From CAJXMH01 sp040220135 (lineage in GTDB: Bacteria > Bacteroidota > Bacteroidia > Flavobacteriales_E > Vicingaceae), in the NCBI GenBank assembly GCA_040220135.1, contig JAVJTT010000022.1, positions 1 through 8,133 on the forward strand: a stretch of DNA of 8,133 nucleotides, given 5' to 3'. Each line of letters starts with the position of its first letter. The first letter of the stretch is position 1. A program made the translations under genes and the position numbers. The notes under the pieces are model-generated. The model searched no databases. It was not told where the DNA came from and worked only from the letters and a program-made list of their open reading frames with translations. Of this stretch, positions 1 to 6,157 are shown in pieces.

Positions 1-2935
1 CGGTTGAGCTTCCTAAAACTGTTGGCTCCGTAATGGTAGTATTTGCAGTGGCGGTACAATTGTTGGCATCGGTAATGGTGACTGTATAATTTCCGGCAGC
101 TAGATTTCTAGCTGTATCCGCGGTTTGGTTGTCGCTCCATAAATAGGTGTAAGGAGTCGTTCCTCCATTGCCGGTGACTACTGCTCTTCCATCACTAAAA
201 CCATTACAATTCGCATCACTCGTACTATTGATGGCAGCAGTGAGTTGAGGTGGTTCTGAAATGTTGAGGTTAAGAACTGTATCGCATCCATTTCCATTTG
301 TAGCCGTTAGGGTGTAGTTACCCGCTGAAAGATTGGATAAAGTATCTCCATTAGCCGGTCCTGAGGGGGTAGTCCAATTATAAGTGTAAGGTGTAGTCGC
401 TCCATTTGCCGAAACGCCAAGACCTCCATCACTACCTCCGTTGCAGCTAACATTTGTTGTATTGATGTTAAGAGTAGAGGTGAATCCTGTGATATTAATG
501 ACGATTTGGTCTGTATCAGGGTCACAGATTCCAAAATTGGTAGATACCAATTGCAGATTTACTTGACCACCATTAATTTCCGCATTAGTAGGCTGATAAG
601 AAGCGGTTAAACTATTTCGATCAGGGTTAAAAGTTCCATTTCCGCCAATCCAACGCCCTGTTCCACTAATACTCACACTCCCACTTAAGGCTAATGGTAA
701 ATTCTGAACACAGATCAAGGTGTCATTTCCGGCATTAGCTCTTGGAGTCGGTTGTACATTTACGGTAACACTATCAAAGGCTTGACAGCCTAAAGTATCG
801 GTAACAGTCAAATAATAAGTGATGGTGTCAAGCGGCCTGACCGTAGGATTAGCAATTGCAGTATTGTTGATGTTGGTATTGGGAGTCCAAGTGAAAGTAG
901 CAGTAGGGTCGCCGCTAGGGCTTCCGCCAATTTGTACCGACTGACCATCGCAGATGTCAACTTCATTTCCGGCATCAATGGCCGGATCGGGGTATTGGAA
1001 TCGAATGCCTTTAATATTCGAAGAAGAGCCGGTACATCCGTTTCCGCTATTGTCTAATTGAATACGGTAGGTTACGGAGTCGGTACAAACTGAAAAACTA
1101 TCGCAAAAACTTGTGGTGTTAGTCGTCGTGTACAAACTAAAGCCACTTCCAATAGGGTACTCGCGGTAGACTTCATAATTGGCTGCGCTTCCAGAAGGCA
1201 GCGGGCTGTCAAGTTCATTCCAACTTACATTGACACAGCTGTTGTTAAAAGTGGGATCAATGTACATGCTCAAAATGGTGTCGGTAGGGGTAATAAACCA
1301 ATCACCATGGCAACCGGATTCTGCTCTCACAATGTAGTGTATGCTTTGGTTGTTAGCTCCGGCAGGGGAGTGCGTGTAAGTGGTAATGTTGTAATCTGCA
1401 ATGCTGTCAATTAAAGTGTAGGGTCCATTTCGATTAATAGAGGTATATATTTTCCATTGACGGAAGCTGTTGTCTGGGTCTGTCGTTTGGTTCCAGTCAA
1501 TGATTACATCTCCATTTGCTTGTACATCAGCACAATGAATATCGGGATGGGGAACTAATTCGTCGGCTAAAACGGTAACCGAAAAAGTAGCCACCGACTG
1601 ACCGGCGGCGGGGCAGAAATCATCAAAAGCCCGAAGCACAAAGAGGTAAGTGTTTTGAGTGGATACACAGGTGGGGTTCCCATCGGAGATGTGATCACAG
1701 GTGGTTTGCCATTTTAGGGTAGAGGTGTACGAACCAAGGGCGGTATCTGATAAAGGATAAGTTAGCGTAGCACAGGGTGGGTTTGCACAGCCTGTTGCAC
1801 TATCGGTAAAATTGGTGCCAAACTGTTGACCAGACCCAAAAATGAAAAGCGAGTCATTTTTTGGGTTATCGGGGCGTAAAGTATCGTAGACATTAAAATC
1901 AAACTGGACAAAATCACCCGCTTTCACAGTATCAGAAAAAGTTCCATTGGCAAATGGAGGTGGAATAATGGGTGGTTCGTTAGAAGCACAGCCTGCTAAA
2001 ATGACGGTTTGAAGTTCTCGGTAAATCTCAGCGATTTTTTGACCACATTTAAAAGCTTCAACTCGGATAACCGAAACGTACTCCCCTTGATTGTAGGAAG
2101 TAAAGGAAATTTCGCCAGTAATCGGATCTAACACAGCTGCTACATTTCTCGGATCTTGCGTGGCATCTGGAAAAGGGCTATTGAAACTGTAATTGTTTCC
2201 GGCATCAAAAGGGACAACTACCGGATTTACATTTTCTTGGTAAACTCCTCCGATTTGACAAGGACGTGCGCCACATGCATTTCCGTCTAAGGGCTGTGCC
2301 CATGAATAAGCTAAGGAGTCTAAGCCATTGTCAAACGCACTGTGGTTGTAAGTAAAGGGTTCGCCGGCACAAATAATGGAAGAAGGCTTTTGAAAAAAGT
2401 CTGGGGAGGAATCGAAACAAGGGTTTGCGTTTCGAGCTTGGTAGGGAAACATTTTCGCACGTAGCGTGATTCCAAAGTTTTGTGCATTGTTAATGTTGTC
2501 AATCGCTGCATTTCGATTTCCAGATGTCCAGGTAAACGTCCAACCGTTTGCCGGAGGAACCCCGTTTAGCGTAACAGGGTCAGTTTGTAAAACATATTCT
2601 TCAATAGCCCCCGGGATGTCCGGATCGGAGCGGTTTAAAGTAGCACAAGGACTGCCTTCGCAGGAAGGAGTAATGTCTGTGACACTAAAAAAGTTTAAAG
2701 GCAGTAATCGGATACTTCCGGGGCCGGGATAATCGTGAACTTCAATGGCTTCATTCGTCACATTTAAACCCACTCCATTACAGTCTCGGTATACTTTTAA
2801 AGTGAAAATATACTGTCCGTTGGGCTGACACTCCCACGTAATTTCACCTCCCATAATGTGCGTGCCGTAACTTTTAGTGGCGCTAAAAATCAGCAATAGA
2901 AAAAGTACGGAAGAGAGTAATTTCTTGAGACTCAT
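1..2935 (-). CDS. Large secreted multi-domain adhesin-like protein with SprB-type repeats (partial, C-terminus off the left edge)
   Basis: Translating from ATG at 2935 gives 978 residues with no stop, so this is the N-terminal part of a very large protein. Residues 1-24 form a signal peptide (Lys-rich start, then LFLLLIFS). The mature start, THIMGGEITWEC (25-36), followed by VYRDCNG (48-54), is a conserved opening of Bacteroidota proteins usually annotated as gliding motility-associated C-terminal domain proteins. Residues about 463-645 resemble two fibronectin III-like modules. About 651-727 is a PKD/Ig-like module ending in YYLTVTDTLGC, and about 732-815 another Ig-like module. Two SprB-like repeats with a CNG-SDG start lie at 831 and 910. 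By family knowledge such proteins are exported by the type IX system and act in adhesion or gliding; a C-terminal sorting domain is expected but outside the window. Many Asn, Thr and paired Cys residues fit an extracellular beta-sandwich protein. The exact role is unknown; export and surface location are fairly sure. Confidence 0.88.
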   Translation of the reverse strand, partial: MSLKKLLSSVLFLLLIFSATKSYGTHIMGGEITWECQPNGQYIFTLKVYRDCNGVGLNVTNEAIEVHDYPGPGSIRLLPLNFFSVTDITPSCEGSPCATLNRSDPDIPGAIEEYVLQTDPVTLNGVPPANGWTFTWTSGNRNAAIDNINNAQNFGITLRAKMFPYQARNANPCFDSSPDFFQKPSSIICAGEPFTYNHSAFDNGLDSLAYSWAQPLDGNACGARPCQIGGVYQENVNPVVVPFDAGNNYSFNSPFPDATQDPRNVAAVLDPITGEISFTSYNQGEYVSVIRVEAFKCGQKIAEIYRELQTVILAGCASNEPPIIPPPFANGTFSDTVKAGDFVQFDFNVYDTLRPDNPKNDSLFIFGSGQQFGTNFTDSATGCANPPCATLTYPLSDTALGSYTSTLKWQTTCDHISDGNPTCVSTQNTYLFVLRAFDDFCPAAGQSVATFSVTVLADELVPHPDIHCADVQANGDVIIDWNQTTDPDNSFRQWKIYTSINRNGPYTLIDSIADYNITTYTHSPAGANNQSIHYIVRAESGCHGDWFITPTDTILSMYIDPTFNNSCVNVSWNELDSPLPSGSAANYEVYREYPIGSGFSLYTTTNTTSFCDSFSVCTDSVTYRIQLDNSGNGCTGSSSNIKGIRFQYPDPAIDAGNEVDICDGQSVQIGGSPSGDPTATFTWTPNTNINNTAIANPTVRPLDTITYYLTVTDTLGCQAFDSVTVNVQPTPRANAGNDTLICVQNLPLALSGSVSISGTGRWIGGNGTFNPDRNSLTASYQPTNAEINGGQVNLQLVSTNFGICDPDTDQIVINITGFTSTLNINTTNVSCNGGSDGGLGVSANGATTPYTYNWTTPSGPANGDTLSNLSAGNYTLTATNGNGCDTVLNLNISEPPQLTAAINSTSDANCNGFSDGRAVVTGNGGTTPYTYLWSDNQTADTARNLAAGNYTVTITDANNCTATANTTITEPTVLGSST
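2..463 (-). repeat. Two tandem SprB-like protein repeats, about 79 residues each
   Basis: Within the adhesin, residues about 825-903 and 904-978 align as tandem copies. Both start with Cys-Asn-Gly-x-Ser-Asp-Gly (C831 and C910), continue with a Gly/Thr-rich stretch into TTPYTY-x-W, then LSAGNYT or LAAGNYT, an NGC/NNC cysteine, and end in an I-(S/T)-E-P motif. The spacing between equivalent cysteines is exactly 79 residues. This matches the SprB repeat family as I know it from gliding adhesins of Flavobacterium. The second copy reaches the window edge, so more copies probably follow outside. The copies differ clearly at protein level, so this is an old duplication and not a recent DNA-level tandem. 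Confidence 0.8.
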
Positions 2936-2966
2936 GGGTGTAATTGAAGTAGAAAACAGCTTTAGC

Positions 2967-2981
2967 ATTCTTACGAAGAAT
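2967..2981. repeat. 15-bp inverted repeat in the adhesin leader
   Basis: The sequence ATTCTT-ACG-AAGAAT is a perfect inverted repeat with 6-bp arms and a 3-base centre, lying 31 bases upstream of the adhesin start codon in the 148-bp gap after uppP. It could be an operator or a small mRNA hairpin. In A/T-rich DNA a 6-bp palindrome can arise by chance, so the functional reading is weak. I found no good Bacteroidota promoter in this gap. Confidence 0.25.
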
Positions 2982-3083
2982 ACAGTCAAAAGTTTCTATT
3001 CATTACATTTAATTTTTATAGAAAATGTAAAACAGAATTATCAGCTTTTGGGAAGACAGCTATTTCAGCTACAGCTTGTGTGA

Positions 3084-3878
3084 TTAGTAAAAATAACCAA
3101 TGATTATTGAAATCAAGCCAACCACAACACAATAATAGGCAAAGTATTTAAGCTTACTTTTTCTGACAAGTTTGATCATCCAAGTACAAGCGAATAAGCC
3201 AGAAAGGAAAGCGGCTATGAACCCAATGAGAAGCGGCAAGAACTGATCGCCTTGATAATCGATTTCACCACCGAGAATGTCTTTAGCCACTTTGCCTAAA
3301 ATAAGTGGAACCACCATTAAAAATGAAAAACGTGCGGCCTTGCTCTTGTCGTTTCCTAGAATGACAGAAGTAGAAATGGTTGCTCCGGAACGTGAAATGC
3401 CCGGCAACATGGCGATGGCCTGAGAAATGCCGATAAGAAAAGCATTGCCGTAGCTCACTTTTTTATCTGTATTGCGGCTTCTATCAGCTAACAAAAGTAA
3501 AACTGCTGTAACCAGCAACATGGCTCCTACAAAGGCAACATTGCCACCAAAAAGTGCCTCCAACTCCTCTTCAAAGAACAAACCAATTACAGTAGCCGGA
3601 AGCATGGAAATGATAATTTTCAAAGAGAATTTCAGTTCTTCATTCCACTTAAAGCTGAATAAACCTTTCAGAATTTCGCCTATGTCTTTGCGGTAAATTA
3701 TTAAGGTGCTCAAAGCCGTGGCAAAGTGCAAAACCACCGTAAATAAAAGGCTGTCTTCCGGCAAAGATTCGTCGCCTAAAAGTGCTTTGGCCAATTCTAA
3801 GTGCCCGCTTGAGGAAACCGGTAAAAACTCAGTGAGTCCTTGAATTATTCCTAGAATAATGGCATCGATTATTCCCAT
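3084..3878 (-). CDS. uppP: Undecaprenyl-diphosphatase UppP (BacA family)
   Basis: This 264-residue integral membrane protein has the length and hydrophobic pattern of UppP/BacA. The family removes a phosphate from undecaprenyl pyrophosphate, regenerating the lipid carrier for peptidoglycan and surface polysaccharide synthesis, and extra copies give bacitracin resistance. The first signature is QGLTEFLPVSSSGHL at residues 13-27, with the (E/Q)xxxE motif as Q13 and E17 and the conserved H26. The second is PGISRSGAT at 159-167, with R163 as the expected catalytic arginine. Several strongly hydrophobic segments alternate with short charged loops. The start codon shares one base with the stop codon of the upstream aminotransferase (TAATG), so translation is probably coupled. 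The gene ends 148 bases before the adhesin start, with no convincing terminator between. Identification is secure from both signatures. Confidence 0.97.
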   Translation of the reverse strand: MGIIDAIILGIIQGLTEFLPVSSSGHLELAKALLGDESLPEDSLLFTVVLHFATALSTLIIYRKDIGEILKGLFSFKWNEELKFSLKIIISMLPATVIGLFFEEELEALFGGNVAFVGAMLLVTAVLLLLADRSRNTDKKVSYGNAFLIGISQAIAMLPGISRSGATISTSVILGNDKSKAARFSFLMVVPLILGKVAKDILGGEIDYQGDQFLPLLIGFIAAFLSGLFACTWMIKLVRKSKLKYFAYYCVVVGLISIIIGYFY

Positions 3879-5077
3879 TAAGCCGTCTTATTAGGGTAAA
3901 CAGCCAGGGCGGCTTTTAAGCACTCAAGGGCTTGCTTTAGTTTTTCTTTTTCTAAAACGTAAGCCATTCTCACTTCTTGCTTGCCATAGCCGGGAGTTGA
4001 ATAGAACCCACTTAAAGGAGCCATCATGAGGGTTTTTCCTTCAAATTCAAAATCTTCCAAAATCCATTTGCAAAAATCTTCCGTGTCTTCAACCGGTAGT
4101 TTGGCCACTGCGTAGAAAGCCCCTCCCGGTTTTGGACAGAATACCCCATCAAGGGCATTTAAGCCGTCGACCAATAAATCACGACGCTCAACGTACTCCT
4201 TGCTAACCTGATCGAAATAAGATTGAGGTGTTTCCAAAGCTGCTTCAGCTGCAATCTGGCCCAACAAAGGTGGGCTTAGACGAGCTTGGGCTAATTTTAA
4301 GGCGGTACTCATTACTTCTTTGTTTCGGCTAACCATAGCGCCAATTCGTATGCCGCACATGCTGTAACGCTTGGAAACAGAGTCAACCACGATCACATTT
4401 TCTTCAATGCCTTTCAAATTTAAGATGGAGTGGTGGGTTTTGCCATCGTAGCAGAACTCTCGATAAACTTCATCGGCAAATAAGAAAAGGTCGTGCTTTT
4501 GTACGATGCCTTTCAATTGCTCCAATTCTTCCTGAGAATAAAGGTATCCGGTAGGATTACCTGGATTACAAATTAAAATGGCTTTGGTCTTTTCTGAGAT
4601 CTTAGCTTCAAAGTCTGAAATAGGAGGCAAGGCAAAACCATCTTCAATTTTTGAATTAATCGGAATTACTTTTACTCCGGTGGTTTCTGCAAATCCATTG
4701 TAATTGGCATAAAATGGCTCGGGAATAATGACTTCATCGCCCGGATTTAAGCAGGCCGTAAAGCCAAAGAACAAGGCTTCCGATCCTCCGGTGGTAACCA
4801 TCACCTCTTCATGACTTATGCCTTGGCTTACACCATCGTAATACTTGGCCAAGCCTTTGCGGTAAGATTCTGTTCCGGCAGAGTGACTGTACTCCAAAAC
4901 CGGCATGTTGATTTTTTGAATAGCCTTTAAAGCTACTTCAGGGGTTTCAATATCGGGTTGACCAATATTTAAATGAATCACTTCTTTTCCGGCTGCTTTT
5001 GCTTTTTCAGAAAAGGGAACCAATTTTCGAATGGGTGACTCCGGCATGTTTAATCCGCGCTTTGAAATCTTCGGCAT
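3878..5077 (-). CDS. PLP-dependent aminotransferase, class I/II (aspartate aminotransferase-like)
   Basis: This 399-residue protein is a fold-type I pyridoxal-phosphate aminotransferase with all key residues. NPGNPTG at 171-177 gives the cofactor-binding Asn171. ADEVY at 201-205 gives Asp202 and Tyr205. The Schiff-base lysine is K236 in DSVSKRYSMCGIRIG, with the phosphate-binding R244. R370 in QEVRMAY is the expected arginine for the substrate alpha-carboxylate. The opening, with MPESPIRKLVPF at residues 11-22 and HLNIGQPDIETP at 35-46, is characteristic of the Bacteroidota members usually annotated only as pyridoxal phosphate-dependent aminotransferase. It is cytosolic and moves an amino group between an amino acid and a 2-oxo acid; the preferred substrate cannot be read from sequence. 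It is the first gene of a two-gene unit with uppP. The ATG at 5077 lies 22 bases after a promoter -7 candidate, leaving a very short leader without a clear Shine-Dalgarno. Confidence 0.94.
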   Translation of the reverse strand: MPKISKRGLNMPESPIRKLVPFSEKAKAAGKEVIHLNIGQPDIETPEVALKAIQKINMPVLEYSHSAGTESYRKGLAKYYDGVSQGISHEEVMVTTGGSEALFFGFTACLNPGDEVIIPEPFYANYNGFAETTGVKVIPINSKIEDGFALPPISDFEAKISEKTKAILICNPGNPTGYLYSQEELEQLKGIVQKHDLFLFADEVYREFCYDGKTHHSILNLKGIEENVIVVDSVSKRYSMCGIRIGAMVSRNKEVMSTALKLAQARLSPPLLGQIAAEAALETPQSYFDQVSKEYVERRDLLVDGLNALDGVFCPKPGGAFYAVAKLPVEDTEDFCKWILEDFEFEGKTLMMAPLSGFYSTPGYGKQEVRMAYVLEKEKLKQALECLKAALAVYPNKTA

Positions 5078-5099
5078 AGGTCAATGTTTTTTAGAGGCA

Positions 5100-5130
5100 C
5101 AAAAATGAGAGAAAAATCATCCAAAACAAA
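5100..5130 (-). promoter_or_regulatory. Candidate Bacteroidota-type promoter for the aminotransferase-uppP unit
   Basis: On the minus strand, TTTG (5130-5127) is followed after exactly 19 bases by CATTTTTG (5107-5100). The Bacteroidota sigma-ABfr consensus is TTTG-N19-21-TAnnTTTG, so only the first base of the -7 box differs. The box ends 22 bases before the aminotransferase ATG. The TTTG element lies inside the T-rich tail of the terminator of the upstream gene. The area is poor in complexity, so chance T-runs are the main alternative. Confidence 0.45.
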
Positions 5131-5170
5131 AACAAAAAAACCGCTTTGAGACAATGCTCAAAAGCGGTTT
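5125..5170 (-). terminator. Intrinsic terminator of the DUF1573 gene
   Basis: Read on the minus strand, a stem with arms at 5170-5157 and 5150-5138 pairs AAACCGCTTT(T)GAG with CTCAAAGCGGTTT, 13 base pairs with a single bulged T and a 6-base loop. It is followed directly by a long T-rich tract (seven T, G, five T, G). It starts 21 bases after the stop codon of the DUF1573 gene, the normal place for an intrinsic terminator. The plus-strand side has no comparable T-run, so it is directional. Confidence 0.9.
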
Positions 5171-5191
5171 CTATTTATCTTTTAGTTTCGC

Positions 5192-5641
5192 TTAGTTAGC
5201 GGTGGGAGACATGCCACTTTCTTCTTTAACCGGCATGGTTTCCTTCTCGATTACCTTTCCTTTAATGCGTAATACTTTCGTTTTTTCTTTTGCATTCGAT
5301 ACAACCGTCACTGATTTGTTGATTGGCCCTAAACGATTAGTGGCATATTTTACTTTAATTTCTGATTGTTCGCCTGGGTTAATTGGCTTCTTTGGCCAAG
5401 TTGGAACAGTACAACCACAAGACCCTTTTGCATTAGAGATAATCAAAGGCTCTGTTCCTGTATTGGTGAATTTAAAAGTTCTTACGCCGTCGGCATTTTG
5501 AGGAATGGTTCCGTAATCAATTACCTCTGAGTCAAAAGTCATTTCGGCACCGCCGGCAGATTCTACTTGCGTAGATTCTTGCGCAAATAAAGCGGCTACG
5601 GCAAATAAGAAAACAGATAATGTAGTAGCTAATTTTTTCAT
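5192..5641 (-). CDS. Exported DUF1573 domain protein
   Basis: The product is 149 residues from the ATG at 5641. Residues 1-21 are a signal peptide (MKK start, hydrophobic FLFAVAALFA, then Gln), so it is likely periplasmic. Residues about 33-130 form one DUF1573 domain, an Ig-like fold common in Bacteroidota: TFDSEVIDYGTIPQ, then FKFTNTGTEPLII, the hallmark SCGCTVP (74-80, with a C-x-C pair) and PINPGEQSEI. The molecular role of the family is not established. The frame stays open to an earlier ATG at 5701, but those 20 extra residues are charged and would bury the signal peptide inside the protein. A promoter -7 candidate at 5671-5678 lies inside that extension, which also favours 5641. The gene is monocistronic, closed by its own terminator. 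The tail after about residue 133 is Glu/Pro-rich and probably disordered. Confidence 0.92.
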   Translation of the reverse strand: MKKLATTLSVFLFAVAALFAQESTQVESAGGAEMTFDSEVIDYGTIPQNADGVRTFKFTNTGTEPLIISNAKGSCGCTVPTWPKKPINPGEQSEIKVKYATNRLGPINKSVTVVSNAKEKTKVLRIKGKVIEKETMPVKEESGMSPTAN

Positions 5642-5670
5642 TTTATATTGTTTTAGTTTTTTGAACTCTT

Positions 5671-5678
5671 CAAAAGTA
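5671..5678 (-). promoter_or_regulatory. Candidate -7 box of the DUF1573 gene
   Basis: The minus strand reads TACTTTTG, an exact match to the Bacteroidota -7 consensus TAnnTTTG, ending 29 bases before the ATG at 5641. About 20 bases further upstream the -33 position reads AATG instead of TTTG, so only half of the promoter is well supported. Confidence 0.4.
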
Positions 5679-5733
5679 CCAATCCTAATTGGCTCTATCA
5701 TTTTGTTAACAGAACATTAACAAGAAGAGGGTT

Positions 5734-5796
5734 TTGAAACTAGAAACAAGAAACAAGAAACAAGAAACTTGAAATGAGAAATAAGGAAAGAGAAAT
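5734..5796. repeat. Degenerate 7-bp tandem repeat, nine units (AAGAAAC type)
   Basis: Nine consecutive heptamers fit without gaps: TTGAAAC, TAGAAAC, three identical AAGAAAC, TTGAAAT, GAGAAAT, AAGGAAA and GAGAAAT. The central three are perfect and the flanks decay, as expected for an old slipped-strand tandem array. It lies 93 bases upstream of the DUF1573 start and over 100 bases before the first plus-strand mini-ORF. It is purine-rich on the plus strand. Any role as a spacer or expression tuner is inference. Confidence 0.85.
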
Positions 5797-5890
5797 GGAA
5801 TCGAGAGTCTAAAGTTTTGTCGAGTTCTCCAATTAATTTGTAACAATATTATGATAATGCTAAGCTATGGGTTTTGAAAAACAGTACCGT

Positions 5891-5917
5891 CTAATTTTTT
5901 AATATTCTTAAAATTAG
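5891..5917. repeat. A/T-rich inverted repeat (8-bp arms)
   Basis: CTAATTTT at 5891-5898 and AAAATTAG at 5910-5917 are perfect inverted arms around an 11-base loop. It sits 12 bases before the ATG of the 44-codon mini-ORF, where promoter or operator elements would be expected. The stem has only two G-C pairs, so a stable RNA hairpin is unlikely; a protein-binding site is possible but unproven. Confidence 0.35.
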
Positions 5918-5929
5918 TACATTAGAGGC

Positions 5930-6064
5930 ATGGAAAGGGCAATTAGAAAACGACATTTACCTACCTACCTACCTACCTACTCTGCGGCATTATTTTGCAA
6001 ACGCAAAACAGATATTTTTTTGGAGGCAGAGGTGCTTTTTGGTGACGACAATAATGAAGAATGA
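5930..6064 (+). CDS. Possible 44-residue mini-ORF containing a tetranucleotide microsatellite (doubtful)
   Basis: An ATG at 5930 opens 44 codons ending in TGA at 6062-6064. The predicted peptide begins MERAIRKRHLPTYLPTY, where the doubled LPTY is encoded by the CTAC repeat, and ends acidic (FGDDNNEE). I recognise no family, there is no signal peptide, and an AGAGG only one base before the ATG is too close for a normal ribosome site. One extra CTAC unit would shift the frame to a TGA at 6043, and one unit fewer would run to a TGA at 6087. Its stop overlaps the ATG of the next mini-ORF as ATGA. It could be a short leader peptide, a relic or a chance ORF; confidence that it is translated is low. 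Confidence 0.2.
   Translation: MERAIRKRHLPTYLPTYSAALFCKRKTDIFLEAEVLFGDDNNEE
5957..5980. repeat. Tetranucleotide microsatellite, CTAC x5 (preceded by TTAC)
   Basis: Five perfect CTAC units occupy 5961-5980, preceded by one imperfect TTAC unit at 5957-5960. Perfect tetranucleotide runs of this length are rare by chance and are prone to slipped-strand length change. The repeat is 178 bases upstream of the lipoprotein start, within the leader region and within the 44-codon mini-ORF. Confidence 0.92.
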
Positions 6065-6141
6065 CCGAAGAAATATCAATAGTTCATGATTCATGGAAAA
6101 AAACAATACTGAAATGGAAATGCAATTGTGAACGGAATTAA
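6061..6141 (+). CDS. Possible 26-residue mini-ORF before the lipoprotein gene (doubtful)
   Basis: An ATG at 6061 overlaps the TGA of the preceding mini-ORF (ATGA) and opens 26 codons to TAA at 6139-6141. The peptide starts MTEEISIVHDSWKKTI and ends with a Cys-Asn-Cys near the C-terminus. There is no recognisable domain. It stops 16 bases before the lipoprotein ATG, so the two mini-ORFs and the lipoprotein gene form a closely spaced series on the same strand, which is the only argument for it being real. A chance ORF is equally likely. Confidence 0.15.
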   Translation: MTEEISIVHDSWKKTILKWKCNCERN

Positions 6142-6157
6142 AACAAAACTATATATC

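Larger units (their letters stand above)
5642..5929. other. Divergent intergenic region before the lipoprotein locus
   Basis: This is the first part of a stretch of about 0.5 kb (5642-6157) between the divergently read DUF1573 and lipoprotein genes. It contains the DUF1573 -7 candidate, a nine-unit heptad repeat (5734-5796) and an A/T-rich inverted repeat (5891-5917). I see no RNA gene, no convincing long ORF and no complete plus-strand TTTG-N19-TAnnTTTG promoter. The rest of the gap holds two doubtful mini-ORFs and a CTAC microsatellite, listed separately. Confidence 0.6.

Noticed and set aside
307..534. 75-codon minus-strand ORF inside the adhesin gene
   Set aside because: It is in another frame of the long adhesin ORF, which is continuous, has repeat structure and a signal peptide; the short product is low-complexity and has no features.
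2466..2732. 88-codon plus-strand ORF opposite the adhesin N-terminus
   Set aside because: It is antisense to a well-supported coding region and shows no domain or start signals.
2936..3000. Possible promoter AACTTTTG upstream of the adhesin
   Set aside because: The -7 box differs at its first base and no TTTG lies 19-21 bases upstream, so it is not supported.
2877..3083. 68-codon plus-strand ORF spanning the adhesin start and the gap to uppP
   Set aside because: It overlaps the adhesin signal peptide on the opposite strand, and its composition is that of translated A/T-rich noncoding DNA.
3040..3083. Terminator after uppP formed by the CAGCT-rich stretch
   Set aside because: The CAGCT copies do not form a stable stem of useful length and no T-run follows on the minus strand.
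5734..5980. CRISPR array
   Set aside because: The repeats are 7-bp and 4-bp tandem units without spacers; no cas-like gene is nearby.
6128..6157. GTG start at 6128 for the lipoprotein gene
   Set aside because: It would place ten extra residues before a complete lipoprotein signal peptide; ATG at 6158 gives a normal one with Cys21.
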